Part shown: piece by piece, positions 5,201-6,188 of the stretch | How the letters are laid out: the number at the start of each line of letters is the position of its first letter | Position numbering within the stretch: the stretch's first letter is position 1 | Source: Candidatus Kapaibacterium sp. | GTDB taxonomy: Bacteria > Bacteroidota > Ignavibacteria > Palsa-1295 | Reading direction: 5' to 3' | Assembly: GCA_025450975.1 (NCBI GenBank) | Contig: JANWLI010000003.1 | Coordinates: forward strand, 1 to 6,188 | DNA: 6,188 bases | The notes under the pieces: generated by a model | Database searches by the model: none | Told to the model about the DNA's origin: nothing | What the model saw: only the letters and a program-made list of their open reading frames with translations | Made by a program: the position numbers and the translations under genes

Positions 5201-6112
5201 ATGGCAGCGCCAACTTCAACCAACGACTACCTCCGCCCCGAGATCGCCTCGACGCTAGGCAATTTCGAGCTTGTGGCAAAGTTCGTCGTTGAAGGATTTA
5301 TCACGGGCCTGCATAAATCGCCGTATCACGGCTTCTCCGTCGAGTTCGCCGAGCACCGTCCGTACCTTCCCGGCGATCCGATCAAGAACATCGACTGGAA
5401 GCTCTTCGCACGGACCGATCGCCATTACATCAAGCAGTTCGAAGAAGAGACGAACCTCAAGTCGTACATCCTCCTCGACGCCTCGCGCTCGATGAACTAC
5501 ACGAGCGATCCGAAACGCATCACCAAGTATCGATACGCAACGCTCCTGGCTGCTGCGTTATCATACATGCTGCAACGGCAGCAGGATGCAGTAGGCCTTG
5601 GCATCTACGATGAGAACATTCGCGTCTTCATGCCTGCTCGCTTGAAGGGAAGCTACCTGCGCGAAATCCTGAAGGCTTTGCAAACGACAGAGCCATCGAA
5701 TGCAACGCGTACGCAAGCGTCGTTGCGTCTTTTGCTCGAGCGCATCAAGCGCAGAGGACTTGTGATCATCATCAGCGATTTCCTCGATAACCCGGAAGAC
5801 GTTGTTAATTCGCTAAAGCTCATACGCCATGCAGGCCACGAGGTGATCGCATTCCACGTGCTCGATCCTGTCGAGCGCTCGCTGTCGCTGAAGGCAAGCG
5901 ATGCGACGATCGTCGATCTCGAAACAAACGAGTTTATCAAGACACAGCCATACCAGCTTCAGGCAACCTACCAAAAGGCGATGGATAACTTTATCGAAAC
6001 GTTGCGCGCAGAGTTAACTGCCGAGCGGATCGATTATTTATTGATGGATACGACGACACCGTTCGACCGTGCACTCACGGAGTACCTCTACAAACGGCAG
6101 ATGATCGGCTAA
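5201..6112 (+). CDS. DUF58 / VWA-like domain protein
   Basis: This 303-residue protein belongs to the DUF58 family, often encoded beside MoxR-type AAA+ ATPases and Bat (VWA) proteins and thought to take part in metal-dependent protein assembly or envelope/stress functions. The signature HRPYLPGDPIKNIDWKLFAR spans 52-71, followed by RHYIKQFEEETN (74-85). A von Willebrand factor A-like core follows: YILLDASRSM (89-98) carries the MIDAS DxSxS residues Asp93, Ser95 and Ser97, the strand VGLGIYDENIRVFMP is at 131-145, LVIIISDFLDNPED (187-200) contains Asp193, and HEVIAFHVLDP (213-223) is the next strand. No membrane segment or signal peptide is seen, so it is cytoplasmic, the soluble short form of the family. 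The start follows the YciI-like stop by 9 bp with no Shine-Dalgarno, consistent with an operon. No moxR is visible in the window: the upstream neighbour is YciI-like and the downstream neighbour is convergent. Confidence 0.92.
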   Translation: MAAPTSTNDYLRPEIASTLGNFELVAKFVVEGFITGLHKSPYHGFSVEFAEHRPYLPGDPIKNIDWKLFARTDRHYIKQFEEETNLKSYILLDASRSMNYTSDPKRITKYRYATLLAAALSYMLQRQQDAVGLGIYDENIRVFMPARLKGSYLREILKALQTTEPSNATRTQASLRLLLERIKRRGLVIIISDFLDNPEDVVNSLKLIRHAGHEVIAFHVLDPVERSLSLKASDATIVDLETNEFIKTQPYQLQATYQKAMDNFIETLRAELTAERIDYLLMDTTTPFDRALTEYLYKRQMIG

Positions 6113-6188
6113 TACTGGATCGTGACTTCGTTCTTGACCGAGTCGTAGGTAGTAGTATAAGTCGCAAGATCTTTCACTGCCGGACCCC
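6109..6188 (-). CDS. C-terminus of a convergent gene (partial)
   Basis: One minus-strand frame is open from the right edge of the window to a TAG at 6111-6109. It reads GPAVKDLATYTTTY then DSVKNEVTIQY, 25 residues in all. Codons such as gac, gtc, atc and ctt resemble those of neighbouring genes, and the segment fills the space after the DUF58 gene with no other explanation. Its stop overlaps the DUF58 TAA (6110-6112) by two bases. The alternating Thr/Tyr/Val pattern suggests a terminal beta strand; no family can be named. Of the two other minus frames, one stops at once and one also stays open, so the call rests on composition and fit. Confidence 0.45.
   Translation of the reverse strand, partial: GPAVKDLATYTTTYDSVKNEVTIQY

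Overview
The window looks like a chromosomal segment from a member of the Bacteroidota/Chlorobiota superphylum, possibly Kapabacteria-, Chlorobi- or Ignavibacteria-like. Three things point there: a secreted protein with a C-terminal type IX secretion (T9SS) sorting domain, a TAnnTTTG-type -7 promoter box just upstream of it, and mostly non-Shine-Dalgarno gene starts. Coding sequence is moderately GC-rich and unusually dense in GATC. The exact lineage is inference.

Layout. Positions 1-180 hold no gene but a packed cluster of short GC-rich palindromes (REP-like). A promoter box at 207-214 leads into a signal-peptide protein with a T9SS tail (235-1080, +). A short GC-rich repeat tract (1118-1161) lies in the gap before a four-repeat S1 RNA-binding protein (1232-2497, +), which ends at a near-ideal bidirectional terminator (2506-2533). 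Facing it on the minus strand are a small basic exported protein (2557-2946) and, upstream of that in transcription order, an oligopeptide-type ABC transporter substrate-binding lipoprotein (3027-4838). Only 26 bp separate the lipoprotein start from a divergent plus-strand pair: a YciI-like protein (4865-5191) and a DUF58/VWA-like protein (5201-6112). The 3' edge carries the last codons of a convergent minus-strand gene (6109 to beyond the window), whose stop overlaps the DUF58 stop.

How the genes relate. The lipoprotein and small exported protein may be co-transcribed envelope genes. YciI and DUF58 are probably a two-gene operon. The S1 protein is a separate, strongly terminated unit acting in translation or RNA binding. 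No transporter permease/ATPase and no MoxR ATPase, the usual partners of the lipoprotein and DUF58 protein, are present in the window.

I see no mobile element transposase, CRISPR array, tRNA or rRNA, and no clear novel defence or biosynthetic system. The points most worth a second look are the palindrome cluster, the two-part base composition of the T9SS gene, the S1 protein lacking the domain that normally anchors S1 to the ribosome, and the roughly threefold excess of GATC.
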